NCBI GenBank assembly: GCA_035528905.1
Contig: DATKXU010000009.1
Location: 1-53,260, forward strand
From: DATKXU01 sp035528905
Lineage (GTDB): Bacteria; Armatimonadota; UBA5829; DTJY01
Reading direction: 5' to 3'
Length of the DNA stretch: 53,260 nt
The number at the start of each line of letters is the position of its first letter. Position 1 is the stretch's first letter. Shown here in pieces: positions 42,460-53,121 of this stretch. A program made the position numbers and the translations under genes. Under the pieces are notes generated by a model. That model was not told the DNA's origin, ran no database searches, and saw nothing but the letters and a program-made list of their open reading frames with translations.

Positions 42460-42463
42460 CGTC

Positions 42464-42760
42464 TTAATCCTCGCCCTCCGCGCCGCCGGCGCTGCGATTG
42501 ACCTCGAGGGCGTGCGCCAGTTCCGCTTCCTGCCCCTCGGCAATGCTGAGGCCGGCCGCGAGGTGATTCAGGAACTCCCGCATGGCGTCAATCTTGAAGA
42601 CGACTAGGCCGTCGCCGCTGGGGTGACTCATCATGAACAACTTGTCGCCGGTGTGGATCTCCAGCTTCTTCCTGGCCTCCGCCGGAATGACCACCTGCCC
42701 GCGTTCGCCCACGGTGACTGTGCCAAGGAAACACTCTTCCAGGAGGGGCTTTGGTGTCAT
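42464..42760 (-). CDS. AbrB/MazE/SpoVT-type DNA-binding protein
   Basis: A 98-aa regulator. FLGTVTVGERGQVVIPAEARKKLEIHTGD is the swapped-hairpin domain (residues 9-37), followed by a helical region. As first gene of the efflux operon it is a likely local regulator, possibly acting on the promoter at 42823-42851. GAGG lies 6 nt before ATG 42760; ATG 42799, with its own AGGA, would add 13 residues and is possible. Confidence 0.88.
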   Translation of the reverse strand: MTPKPLLEECFLGTVTVGERGQVVIPAEARKKLEIHTGDKLFMMSHPSGDGLVVFKIDAMREFLNHLAAGLSIAEGQEAELAHALEVNRSAGGAEGED

Positions 42761-42822
42761 ATGAAACCTCACCTCTTTCTGCGGTGTATGAAAGTTCATA
42801 TAAATCCTACGTTCCTTCCACG

Positions 42823-42851
42823 ATTATAGCCAGAGCCGCACGGTCTGTCAA
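42823..42851 (-). promoter_or_regulatory. Consensus promoter of the efflux operon
   Basis: On the minus strand, TTGACA (42851-42846) and TATAAT (42828-42823) have a 17-nt spacer, a perfect sigma-70 consensus. Confidence 0.9.
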
Positions 42852-42871
42852 TAGCCGCTCGCTCTGGGGCG

Positions 42872-42900
42872 TTGCGAAGGCGCATCCGATATGCTATAAT
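42872..42900 (+). promoter_or_regulatory. Promoter of efp
   Basis: TTGCGA (42872-42877) and TATAAT (42895-42900), 17-nt spacer, divergent from the efflux promoter with the -35 boxes 20 bp apart. Confidence 0.8.
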
Positions 42901-43052
42901 TCTACGATAATCACAACGGGCGCCTGGTGGGAATCGGAGCCGGGCGGTCTGTTTGCTTGCGCCAAGGTGCAAAGCGAAACGAATTGCGTGGCCGATGCGT
43001 CTAATTGTGTGCAGAGCGACGGCCACCGTGAACGTGCAGGAGGGTTGGCTGT

Positions 43053-43613
43053 TTGATAGATACCAGCGATTTCAGGAATGGGTTATCAATCATCTACGAT
43101 GGTGAAATCTATACAATAGTGGAGTTCCAACACGTAAAGCCGGGCAAGGGAGGCGCGTTCGTCCGCAGCAAACTGAAGAACGTCCGCAGCGGCGCCGTCA
43201 CAGACAAGACGTGGCGGGCCGGAGAGAAGATGGAGCAGGCCGTCCTGGAGCGCCGACCTATGCAGTATCTGTACAGCATGGATGGCGGGTACTACCTGAT
43301 GGACATGGAGACCTACGACCAGATCTCCGTGGACAAGTCTGCGTTCGGCGACGCTGTGAAGTACTTGAAGGAAAACCAGGAGGTAGCTGCTCTCATGCAC
43401 GATGGGAACGTGATCGGTGTGGAGCTGCCCTTCACGGTGGAGCTCGCGGTTACCGATACCGACCCAGGCGTCCGGGGCGATACGGCAGCCGGCGGCTCGA
43501 AGCCGGCCACGCTGGAGACCGGCGCAGTCGTGCAAGTGCCTTTCTTCGTCAGCATCGGTGATGTCATCAGGGTAGACACCCGCACCGATGCCTATCTTGA
43601 GCGAGTGAAGTAA
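43053..43613 (+). CDS. efp: Elongation factor P
   Basis: A 186-aa EF-P with all three OB-like domains. KPGKGGAFVRSKLKN carries the modifiable Lys (residue 32), and DTDPGVRGDTAAGGSKPATLE and GDVIRVDTRTDAYLERVK are C-terminal signatures. It relieves ribosome stalling at polyproline. TTG 43053 has GGAGG 9 nt upstream. It leads a run through accB, accC and nusB-folD, the order seen in Firmicutes-type genomes. Confidence 0.96.
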   Translation: MIDTSDFRNGLSIIYDGEIYTIVEFQHVKPGKGGAFVRSKLKNVRSGAVTDKTWRAGEKMEQAVLERRPMQYLYSMDGGYYLMDMETYDQISVDKSAFGDAVKYLKENQEVAALMHDGNVIGVELPFTVELAVTDTDPGVRGDTAAGGSKPATLETGAVVQVPFFVSIGDVIRVDTRTDAYLERVK

Positions 43614-43656
43614 GACTCCCCCGTTAGGGTCAGAGGATCCGAGAGGAGGGATACAG

Positions 43657-44763
43657 ATGGCTCGAGCTGGTTCGGGCAGCCGCAGGTCAAGAGGAATGCT
43701 CATGGACGCGGTGGATACCCTGACGAGGTTGGGCCTGCAACTGGGCGCAGTGGTATTCATCTGTGTATCCGCGTACCTGCTCTGGGGTGTTGTCTCGGGT
43801 TCTCTGGCGCGTATATACATGCTGCCGCAGGCCGATCAGGCCCGTGTATGGGCGAACTTGAAGTTCGCGTGGCAAGCTCTCAGCATCAGCGGCATTGCTC
43901 TGATATTCAGCGCTGCGATAAGATACTATGCGGACGAGGTCACGGGCTACGCGCTGCTGATCGGCGGCGCTTCGTTCTACTGGGGAATACCCATGTTCGT
44001 GGGCACCTCCGCGCAGATGGCGAGGGTGATGGGCGCCGCGGGCTTGCCCCTCGGTTACACCATCACTCAGTTTCGAGTAGTGGGCCTGGTCGCCCTGGTG
44101 GTGGCCGCGCCTCTCATGGTCTCGGATTTCTGGTACAAGCTGCGCGGGGTTCGGCGGCCTGCCGCCAGGGGCGCAGTGACCATCCCAAAGGAAGGCGAGG
44201 GACCCAGAAGCCGCGTCTACCTATTCTGCTGGCAGATGCCCTACTGTCGGGACTATCTGCGTAGGTTTTGCAGGGCATACGAGCAGCGTAAATCCTGCTG
44301 GCGCTTGAAGAGCGGCTGCTACTGCGACGAAGACATGATACTCCGCGTGATGAAGAGAAGCAGCACCAGCAGGGTCGCGGGCTTCGACCAGAGATACTCG
44401 GAGGTGCACGGCGGGTCCAAGAACCTCACGGGAGGCCAAAAGCGCCGGAGATGCAGGCAGTGCTTCCTGTACGCCGAGCACCAGAAGCAGAAATATCGGA
44501 TACTCAGCCCGCTCGTCTTTCCGGCGGCTGTCGGTGTTATGTGGATGTATCTCAAGCCGGCGAAAACGATTCTCCAAATCGCGCTCGACAAGGCCGACGC
44601 CCTTATCAAAACCCTGTCCATGCACGCGAGCTCCAATCCGTGGGCGAATGCGCCCGCGGCAACGGAAACGGTGCAGTGGATATTCTTGCTCTGCCTTTGC
44701 ATGATCCTGATAACGTACATGCTGCGCTTCCTGGAGTACTGCATTTTCGATCTGCAAATCTAA
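43657..44763 (+). CDS. Unknown membrane protein with a cysteine-rich cytoplasmic domain
   Basis: A 368-aa protein. Four hydrophobic helices (about residues 25-170) are followed by a soluble domain with ten cysteines (LFCWQMPYCRDYLRRFC, SCWRLKSGCYCDED, RRRCRQCFLYAEHQKQKY), then two more helices (about 285-305 and 340-360). The cysteine spacing suggests metal sites. No family is recognised. It lies 43 nt after efp and ends 15 nt before accB, with GGAGG before ATG 43657, so it belongs to the operon. Confidence 0.8.
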   Translation: MARAGSGSRRSRGMLMDAVDTLTRLGLQLGAVVFICVSAYLLWGVVSGSLARIYMLPQADQARVWANLKFAWQALSISGIALIFSAAIRYYADEVTGYALLIGGASFYWGIPMFVGTSAQMARVMGAAGLPLGYTITQFRVVGLVALVVAAPLMVSDFWYKLRGVRRPAARGAVTIPKEGEGPRSRVYLFCWQMPYCRDYLRRFCRAYEQRKSCWRLKSGCYCDEDMILRVMKRSSTSRVAGFDQRYSEVHGGSKNLTGGQKRRRCRQCFLYAEHQKQKYRILSPLVFPAAVGVMWMYLKPAKTILQIALDKADALIKTLSMHASSNPWANAPAATETVQWIFLLCLCMILITYMLRFLEYCIFDLQI

Positions 44764-44778
44764 GGAGAGCCCTGATTC

Positions 44779-45231
44779 ATGGAGATTGACGACATAGAAC
44801 GGTTAATCGGCATCATCCGCGGCGCGAGGATATCCGAGCTGGCGGTATCGTCCGGCGGTGTCAAGATTCGGCTGCGAAAGCAGTTGGGCGGGGTGGCCGC
44901 TGCCCATGCGCCTGTTACTCGGGCTGAGGAAGTCCCGCTACCGGCGGTCGAACCACAGCCTGCCGAGGAGCCGGCGCCTGCCGCCGCGTACATCACCGCG
45001 CCGATGGTTGGCATATTCCACAGCATGGACGCCGTAGGCGCGGCCGGCGCTCCTGCGAGTGCCGGGCAAGTCGTAGGTGTGATCGAGTCCATGAAGCTGA
45101 TGAACGACATAGTATCCGAGCACGATGGGACGATCATTGAAGTCCTGGTCGAGGACGGCGCGCCGGTCGAGTACGGACAGCACCTGTTCCGCGTTGAACC
45201 GGCGCATCCGGGAGGCGAGGATGCTGGGTAA
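44779..45231 (+). CDS. accB: Acetyl-CoA carboxylase biotin carboxyl carrier protein
   Basis: A 150-aa BCCP. The N-terminal helix (IDDIERLIGIIRGARISELAV), a Pro/Ala-rich linker, and the C-terminal biotinyl domain with GVIESMKLMNDI (Lys is biotinylated) are complete. It carries CO2 between AccC and the carboxyltransferase in fatty acid synthesis. Its stop overlaps the pilin-like gene by 11 nt. Confidence 0.95.
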   Translation: MEIDDIERLIGIIRGARISELAVSSGGVKIRLRKQLGGVAAAHAPVTRAEEVPLPAVEPQPAEEPAPAAAYITAPMVGIFHSMDAVGAAGAPASAGQVVGVIESMKLMNDIVSEHDGTIIEVLVEDGAPVEYGQHLFRVEPAHPGGEDAG

Positions 45232-45586
45232 TAATCGCGGGCAGATCTTCACCCTCATCGAGATTCTGGTTGTGATTGCGATAATCGCGGCGGCCGGCCT
45301 TTTCCTCGCGCGCGGCTACCTCGGAGGCGGCGCGGGTGACACAGCCCGTGCGCCGAAGGAGCGCGCCGAGGCCGTGGATTGCATGAACAACCTGCGGCAG
45401 ATTCGGAGCGCAATTGAGATGTATCAGCAGGCAAACGCGGAAAAGCCGCCGACCTCCCTGGCTGCGCTCGAATCGAGCGGCGTCAGCAGCTCGATGACGA
45501 AGTGCTCCGTTTCCGGGACGGCGTATATCTACGACCCGGCTTCGGGCAGGGTGTCCTGCACGACACCTGGGCACGAGAGGTTCTAG
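45221..45586 (+). CDS. Type IV pilin-like/pseudopilin protein
   Basis: A 121-aa protein with the prepilin N-terminus: IFTLIEILVVIAIIAAAGLFLARGYL. The residue before FTLIE is Ile and a Gly lies two positions earlier (GQIFTLIE), so the usual G|F cleavage site is altered. The C-terminal part (CMNNLRQIRSAIEMYQQAN) resembles DUF1559-like or GspG-like pseudopilins. ATG 45221, overlapping accB, has GGAGGCGAGG upstream. Its location between accB and accC is unusual. Confidence 0.8.
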   Translation: MLGNNRGQIFTLIEILVVIAIIAAAGLFLARGYLGGGAGDTARAPKERAEAVDCMNNLRQIRSAIEMYQQANAEKPPTSLAALESSGVSSSMTKCSVSGTAYIYDPASGRVSCTTPGHERF

Positions 45587-45624
45587 CCTGTTGGATTTAG
45601 CCACACGCGATACTGAAAGGCCGG

Positions 45625-45649
45625 GAACCAAGCACCAAGCACCCAGCAC
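45625..45649. repeat. Short direct array upstream of accC
   Basis: Three degenerate copies of a unit of about 7-8 bp (GCACCAA / GCACCCA / GCACGAG) lie 25-50 bp before accC. Confidence 0.5.
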
Positions 45650-45673
45650 GAGAGTTTATTTTCGGAGTACTTG

Positions 45674-47029
45674 ATGTTCAAGAAAATACTGATCGCGAAC
45701 CGCGGTGAGATCGCGGTGCGAGTGATCCGCGCCTGTCGGGAGATGAAGATAGCCACTGTCGCGGTGTACTCCCAGGCCGACGCGGATTCTTTGCATGTCA
45801 GGTTGGCTGATGAGGCCGTCTGCATAGGTCCGCCGCCCAACAAGGATAGCTATCTGAATGCGCCAAACATCATAAGCGCCGCCGTCATCACGCGGGCGGA
45901 GGCGATCCATCCGGGATACGGGTACTTCTCGGAGGTCCCAAGCTTCGCAGAAGCATGCGAAGCGTGCAAGATCAAGTTCATAGGCCCGAAGCCGCCGTCC
46001 ATCGAGAAGATGGGTGACAAGGCGAAGGCCCGCGAGATCATGCAGTCTGCGGGCGTTCCGGTGATCCCCGGCACGAAGGGTGTTCTCCAGAACGAGCAGG
46101 AGGCATACAGGACGGCGGCGAAGATGGGTTATCCGGTGCTCGTCAAGGCGGCAGCGGGCGGAGGAGGCCGTGGAATACGCCTCGTCCAGAACGAAGAGGA
46201 GCTTGGCAGGGTTCTGAAAGTCGCCCAGACGGAAGCCGAGTCGGCGTTCGGCAGCCCTGACCTGTACATGGAGAAGTTCATCGAGGAGCCCCGGCACATC
46301 GAGGTGCAAGTCCTGGCGGACGAGCATGGCCACGTGGTTCATCTAGGCGAGCGCGAGTGCTCCATCCAGAACGGCCGCCATCAGAAGATGCTCGAGGAAG
46401 CGCCGTCCGTCGCTCTTACCGCGGCTCTACGGTCGAAAATCGGGGAAGCCGCAGTTCGGGCCGCCAAGGCCGCAGATTACGCGAACGCCGGAACAGTCGA
46501 ATTCCTGCTGGATCCTAAGGGCGACTTCTACTTCATGGAGATGAACACGCGCGTCCAGGTGGAGCATCCGGTCACGGAGGCCGTGACGGGCGTGGATATA
46601 GTGAAGGAGCAGATGCGCATTGCGGCGGGCGAGAAGCTGCGCTTCAGCCAGAAGGATGTGAAGATCCAGGGCCACGCCATCGAGTGCCGCATTACCGCCG
46701 AAGATCCGGACAAAGGATTCGAGCCGAGCTCGGGTACAATAGATAGATTGGTGCTGCCGGGCGGCTTCGGCGTCCGGGTGGATACTCATATCTACCCCGG
46801 CTATGTCGTTCCGCCCTATTACGATTCGCTGCTGGCCAAGCTGATCGTTTGGGGGAGCGACCGGAGCGAGGCCATCAACCGCATGGCGCGCTGCTTGTCG
46901 GAGTTCTCGATCGAGGGCCTGAAGACCAATATACCTTTCCATTCGAAGATCATGTCGAATGCCTTCTACCGCCGCGGCGAGCTGTCGACCAGCTTCATCC
47001 AGCGGCGCATGGAAGCCGGCGCGGCATAG
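45674..47029 (+). CDS. accC: Acetyl-CoA carboxylase biotin carboxylase subunit
   Basis: A 451-aa biotin carboxylase. FKKILIANRGEIAVRVIRAC, AIHPGYGYFSE, the ATP-grasp loop AAAGGGGRGIRLV, MEMNTRVQVEHPVTE and FEPSSGTIDRLVLPGG are all canonical. It carboxylates the biotin on AccB. ATG 45674 has GGAG 6 nt upstream. Confidence 0.96.
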   Translation: MFKKILIANRGEIAVRVIRACREMKIATVAVYSQADADSLHVRLADEAVCIGPPPNKDSYLNAPNIISAAVITRAEAIHPGYGYFSEVPSFAEACEACKIKFIGPKPPSIEKMGDKAKAREIMQSAGVPVIPGTKGVLQNEQEAYRTAAKMGYPVLVKAAAGGGGRGIRLVQNEEELGRVLKVAQTEAESAFGSPDLYMEKFIEEPRHIEVQVLADEHGHVVHLGERECSIQNGRHQKMLEEAPSVALTAALRSKIGEAAVRAAKAADYANAGTVEFLLDPKGDFYFMEMNTRVQVEHPVTEAVTGVDIVKEQMRIAAGEKLRFSQKDVKIQGHAIECRITAEDPDKGFEPSSGTIDRLVLPGGFGVRVDTHIYPGYVVPPYYDSLLAKLIVWGSDRSEAINRMARCLSEFSIEGLKTNIPFHSKIMSNAFYRRGELSTSFIQRRMEAGAA

Positions 47030-47056
47030 CGTAACTTGCCGGGCAGCCACTAGGGT

Positions 47057-47090
47057 CTATCAACTAGCAACCAGGACCTATCAACTAGCA
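47057..47090 (+). repeat. 13-bp direct repeat before nusB-folD
   Basis: CTATCAACTAGCA occurs at 47057-47069 and 47078-47090, 21 bp apart; the second copy ends on the A of the start codon. Confidence 0.8.
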
Positions 47091-48367
47091 TGGGCACTAA
47101 GAGTAGACGAGCAGCAAGAGAATTTGCCCTGAATGTTCTTTACCAGGTAGACGTTGCAAAGCTTCCTCCAGAGGAAGCTCTGGAGACCGCTCTCGAATAT
47201 ACCCGCTTGGAGGAGGCGACCGCCGAGTTCGCCACCGCACTTGTCCGCGGCACGCTCGAACACATACGAAGCATTGACGAGACCATCGGAAGGCTGTCTG
47301 TGGGTTGGGATACACAGCGCCAGCCGGCCGTGGACAGAAACATCCTGCGCATGGCCATGTACGAGATGCTCCATCTCGACAACATACCCTACAGTGTGAC
47401 GATAAACGAGGCTGTGGAACTGGCGAAGAAGTTCAGCACCGAGGAATCCGGTCGGTTTGTCAACGGCGTCCTCGGAGCGCTGGCGCGGGAATGCGGACTA
47501 CATGAAGAGGAGAGGTATGGCGCGGAGATGCTTGATGGTTTGGCGACTGCGAGGCAGATTCGAGAGGAGATCAAGGCCGAGGTGGAGCGGTTCATCGCCC
47601 AGACAGGCGTGACGCCGCACCTGGCGGTCATCATAGTGGGCGAGGATCCTGCGTCCCAGGTCTACGTGAACATGAAGAAGAAGGCCTGCCTCGCTGCGGG
47701 TATGCTTTCAACCGTACACGAGCTCCCGGAGAATTCGGCCCAGGAGGAGATCATCGAGATCATTAGGCAGTTGAATGCCGACCCCGGCGTCCACGGCATC
47801 ATGGTGCAGCATCCCGTCCCCAAGCACCTCGACGAGCTGGAGATACTCGCTGCGGTAGCGCGCGAGAAGGACGTGGACGGCATCAGCCGCGAGAGCCTGG
47901 GCAGCCTTGTGACTGGCAATCCGCTCTTCATAGCTGCGACGCCCGCGGGCATCATCGAGCTTCTCGATCGCTACAACATCCCCATCGAGGGCAAGCATGC
48001 CGTCGTCGTCGGTCGGAGCCTCATCCTGGGGAAGCCGGTGGCTCTGTACCTGCTGAACCGCCATGCCACCGTCACAATCTGCCACACCCGGACGCGCGAC
48101 TTGGCCGCGATGACCCGCCAGGCGGACATCCTGGTCGCCGCGGCTGGCAAGCCGGAAATGATCACCGGCGACATGCTCAAGGAGGGTGTCGTCGTCATTG
48201 ACGCGGGCTACAACAAGGTCGAGGGGCGCGACAAAGACATCGGCGATGTGGAATTCGAGTCCGCCGCGCAGAAGGCTTCGTGGATCACACCCGTCCCCGG
48301 CGGCGTCGGCCCGATGACGATCGCCATGCTGCTCAAGAACACCCTCAAGGCCGCCAGCCTCCCGTAG
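47090..48367 (+). CDS. nusB-folD: NusB-FolD fusion protein
   Basis: A single 425-aa frame. Residues 1-138 are NusB (RRAAREFALNVLYQVDV, NILRMAMYEMLHLDNIP, VTINEAVELAKKF), the transcription antitermination factor. Residues 147-425 are FolD (ASQVYVNMKKKACLAAGM with the catalytic Lys, VVGRSLILGKPVALYLL, TPVPGGVGPMTIAML), which interconverts methylene- and formyl-tetrahydrofolate. No stop separates them. Met 147 (47528) with GGAG just before could permit separate FolD translation. The two genes are neighbours in many Firmicutes, so the fusion could arise by loss of the nusB stop. A terminator follows. Confidence 0.88.
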   Translation: MGTKSRRAAREFALNVLYQVDVAKLPPEEALETALEYTRLEEATAEFATALVRGTLEHIRSIDETIGRLSVGWDTQRQPAVDRNILRMAMYEMLHLDNIPYSVTINEAVELAKKFSTEESGRFVNGVLGALARECGLHEEERYGAEMLDGLATARQIREEIKAEVERFIAQTGVTPHLAVIIVGEDPASQVYVNMKKKACLAAGMLSTVHELPENSAQEEIIEIIRQLNADPGVHGIMVQHPVPKHLDELEILAAVAREKDVDGISRESLGSLVTGNPLFIAATPAGIIELLDRYNIPIEGKHAVVVGRSLILGKPVALYLLNRHATVTICHTRTRDLAAMTRQADILVAAAGKPEMITGDMLKEGVVVIDAGYNKVEGRDKDIGDVEFESAAQKASWITPVPGGVGPMTIAMLLKNTLKAASLP

Positions 48368-48426
48368 GGGCAACCCCCCGGGGCGGATTGCCCTTTTTCG
48401 CGGGCAGGTACAGGGACCTGCCCTAC
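48364..48426. repeat. REP-like palindromes after nusB-folD
   Basis: GTAGGGGCAA (48364) opposes TTGCCC (48388-48393), and GGGCAGGT (48402-48409) opposes ACCTGCCCTAC (48416-48426). The GTAGGGGC/GCCCCTAC ends match those of the REP-like palindromes at 50.06-50.45 kb. The first also acts as a terminator. Confidence 0.7.
48368..48398 (+). terminator. Intrinsic terminator of nusB-folD
   Basis: GGGCAA (48368-48373) pairs with TTGCCC (48388-48393), followed by TTTTT. Confidence 0.7.
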
Positions 48427-49142
48427 CGAGGTTTGCGATTCCCCACCGGGATGATGTACAGCGGCGTCTCGTTGTCCGGCGCGCCCAGTGCCTTCCTGAC
48501 CTGCTCGTCCTCGAACGCGCCCATCCCCACAGCTCCGAGATTCAAGGCAACCGCCTGCAGGAGCACGTTCTGCCCCGCGTGGCCGACCTCTATGTGCACA
48601 TATCTGGGCGCCCTTTCGCCGTATTTCCGCGCAGTGATAGAGTAATCGCCCAGTATGGCTATCGAGGCGGGTGCTTCCTTGATCGGCGACTGACTCAGCG
48701 AGGCCGCGCAGAGGCTGCCGCGCTGGTCGCCCTTTGCTACCAAAGCCAGCTTGTGCCCCTTCGGCTCGTACCGGTAGACCCCCGGCGACAGGCCCTTCAC
48801 GTTACCGGCGACGAGGTAGACCTTCAGCGGATAGAGCGCCCCTGCGGATGGCGCCGTCCTGAAACCGCGGGCGGGGTCGCTGATCCCCTGCGCGGCCCAG
48901 AGAAGCTGGGAGACCTGCGCCAGCGTGAGCGGTTCGCTCGTGTATGACCTGACCGACCTTCTCTTCTGGAGCGCCGCTTCGAGGCTCGTTTTGCCGTCGA
49001 GAGAGGGCGCGGGGAACTTGATGGTGGCTTCCTCACGCGCGGCACTGCTGTTTTCAGTCCGGCATGAGATGGTGGAGAAGATGCACGCCGCCGCGACTGC
49101 GCCAACAGCCGCGGAAATCGCTAACACAGATCGCTTCCTCAT
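48423..49142 (-). CDS. Exported nitroreductase-family (SagB/ThcOx-type) protein
   Basis: A 239-aa protein. An N-terminal helix ends in GAVAAAC, a possible lipobox, so it may be a lipoprotein. The core has LQKRRSVRSYTSEPL, QLLWAAQGIS, RTAPSAGALYPLKVYLV and HAGQNVLLQAVALNLGAVGMGAF, the FMN-binding signatures of SagB-type oxidoreductases. No azoline or azole peptide cluster is nearby, so a role in peptide modification is unlikely. GGAGG precedes ATG 49142. Confidence 0.88.
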   Translation of the reverse strand: MRKRSVLAISAAVGAVAAACIFSTISCRTENSSAAREEATIKFPAPSLDGKTSLEAALQKRRSVRSYTSEPLTLAQVSQLLWAAQGISDPARGFRTAPSAGALYPLKVYLVAGNVKGLSPGVYRYEPKGHKLALVAKGDQRGSLCAASLSQSPIKEAPASIAILGDYSITARKYGERAPRYVHIEVGHAGQNVLLQAVALNLGAVGMGAFEDEQVRKALGAPDNETPLYIIPVGNRKPR

Positions 49143-49189
49143 ACTTCCACCTCCGGAGAATGGCGTTTGCACTGGGAATTCAGTTGAGA

Positions 49190-49225
49190 GGCAAAAGCAA
49201 GAAGGGAGGCCGCCAAGGGCCTCCC
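49190..49225 (-). terminator. Intrinsic terminator after the barrel gene
   Basis: On the minus strand, GGGAGGCC (49225-49218) pairs with GGCCTCCC (49211-49204), followed by a T-rich tract (TTCTTGCTTTT). Confidence 0.75.
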
Positions 49226-49258
49226 TTGCGTTGGAGTCCGGTGTTGGCCCGGGCGCGG

Positions 49259-49939
49259 CTAGAAGCGCGTCTCGAACAGCTTGTATGCCGCGGAGATCGT
49301 GAAGGCGCTGAAGTCGAGCCCCTCAAACTTGTCCATCAGCTCATAGCGAGCCTCTATTGACCAGCGGTTCCGGAACATCACGCCGACGGTGGCGTTCGCA
49401 CCCAGCCCCCAACCGGTCTTGTCCAATCCCATGCTCGGTGCGTTGAGGTTGCAGTAATACGGCCCGACGTTCACCGCTCCGTATGCGCGTCTCTTCTCGC
49501 TCTTGCCGAACCCGCGAATGAGCCCCACACTAACTGGGATTATCGTGACATCGTCGTCCTCGTTCGACATCGCGTAGTAACTCACGTCGAACATCACCCG
49601 CCATCGCTCCGGGAGTTCGGTCGGCATCGGCCGAATGCCGAATCTGAACCAGTTTTTCCCAAAGACGTCTCTGACAAGCGAGTTGGTGGGGTTGTACAGT
49701 CCCGCGGTCAAGCCAAAGCCCAGGCGCGGCCTGTGAATCCTGGTTTCTGGCTCGCCGGGGCGTGCGGGGGCCTGATTCTCTGCGCCGGTCGTTTCCGGCT
49801 CAGCAGGAGCGCTCGGCGCCTGAGCTATCAGGGACACGGGTTTCCACTTGTCAACAGCAGGGCCGGCCTGATCTTCGGCATAGCTCGCTCCGGCTATCAG
49901 AATTAGCACTATCGGCAGCAACATACACAATCGCTTCAT
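49259..49939 (-). CDS. Outer-membrane beta-barrel protein
   Basis: A 226-aa protein with a signal peptide (LCMLLPIVLILIAGASYA), a Pro/Ala-rich linker to residue 65, and about eight amphipathic strands (GFGLTAGLYNPTN, RWRVMFDVSYYAM, GWGLGANATVGVMF, FTISAAYKLFETRF) ending in Phe, as OmpA/OmpW-like barrels do. GGGAGG and AGGA precede ATG 49939. Specific role unknown. Confidence 0.8.
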   Translation of the reverse strand: MKRLCMLLPIVLILIAGASYAEDQAGPAVDKWKPVSLIAQAPSAPAEPETTGAENQAPARPGEPETRIHRPRLGFGLTAGLYNPTNSLVRDVFGKNWFRFGIRPMPTELPERWRVMFDVSYYAMSNEDDDVTIIPVSVGLIRGFGKSEKRRAYGAVNVGPYYCNLNAPSMGLDKTGWGLGANATVGVMFRNRWSIEARYELMDKFEGLDFSAFTISAAYKLFETRF

Positions 49940-50061
49940 GTCCTGACCACCCTCCCAGTAAATGCAATGTCATACCCAAGCCCTAGTTTACCATCATAGG
50001 TGTAAGAAATCAAGCATTTTTGACGGCGGCCGGCGGCCGGGGGAACAACCGAATCCCCATC

Positions 50062-50090
50062 TAGGGGCAATCCCCCGTGGTTGCCCCTAC
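50062..50090. repeat. REP-like palindrome a
   Basis: TAGGGGCAA and TTGCCCCTA arms around TCCCCCGTGG. Confidence 0.8.
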
Positions 50091-50119
50091 AGAACGCGGC
50101 ATCATTGCACGGTTGAAAA

Positions 50120-50142
50120 GGGCGAGGTCACCTCGCCCCTAC
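50120..50142. repeat. REP-like palindrome b
   Basis: GGGCGAGGT and ACCTCGCCC arms (50120-50138), followed by CTAC. It lies at the 3' end of the REP-transposase remnant. Confidence 0.8.
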
Positions 50143-50149
50143 CGGGGGC

Positions 50150-50371
50150 CTTCCGTCGGATGTTCGACGGGTTTTCGGAATCAAACGGCCATTGTACGGG
50201 GTTGCCCTCGATGTACTGCCGGATCGCGTCCAGCGATTTCTGGCTGCGGATGATATGTTCGTAGTAGTTGCGCTGCCAGACGCGAAAGCCTGCTGTTCCG
50301 CGCAGCCGGTTGATGCGTTTTGCGGATTGATATTTGAAATAGCCGACAATATGTCCTAGCGCAGGTGTCAC
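50150..50371 (-). pseudogene. Remnant of a REP-associated tyrosine transposase (RAYT, Y1_Tnp)
   Basis: The frame encodes only the C-terminal part of an IS200-like REP transposase: IVGYFKYQSAKRINRLRG, VWQRNYYEHIIRSQKSLD (containing the family's tyrosine region) and IRQYIEGNPVQW. The N-terminal HUH half is missing, so it is inactive. REP-like palindromes lie on both sides (50120-50142 and 50381-50401), the normal RAYT arrangement. Confidence 0.85.
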
Positions 50372-50380
50372 AATTCTGGT

Positions 50381-50401
50381 GTAGGGGCCGGGTTCCCCTA
50401 C
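50381..50401. repeat. REP-like palindrome c
   Basis: GTAGGGG and CCCCTAC arms around CCGGGTT. Confidence 0.75.
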
Positions 50402-50426
50402 CCGGTCATGACGCGCAGATTCATTC

Positions 50427-50445
50427 GGGCGGGGAGACCCCGCCC

Positions 50446-50449
<4 letters not shown>
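50427..50449. repeat. REP-like palindrome d, at the clpB 3' end
   Basis: GGGCGGGG and CCCCGCCC arms around AGA, followed by CTAC. It overlaps the clpB stop codon. Confidence 0.8.
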
Positions 50450-53085
<2,636 letters not shown>

Positions 53086-53121
53086 GGGCATCACTCCCAA
53101 TCGGCTGTTAGCAGTCAGTTG

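Noticed and set aside
48423..49142. Azoline-forming peptide (RiPP) cluster around the SagB-type protein
   Set aside because: No cyclodehydratase (YcaO), precursor peptide or transporter gene adjoins it.
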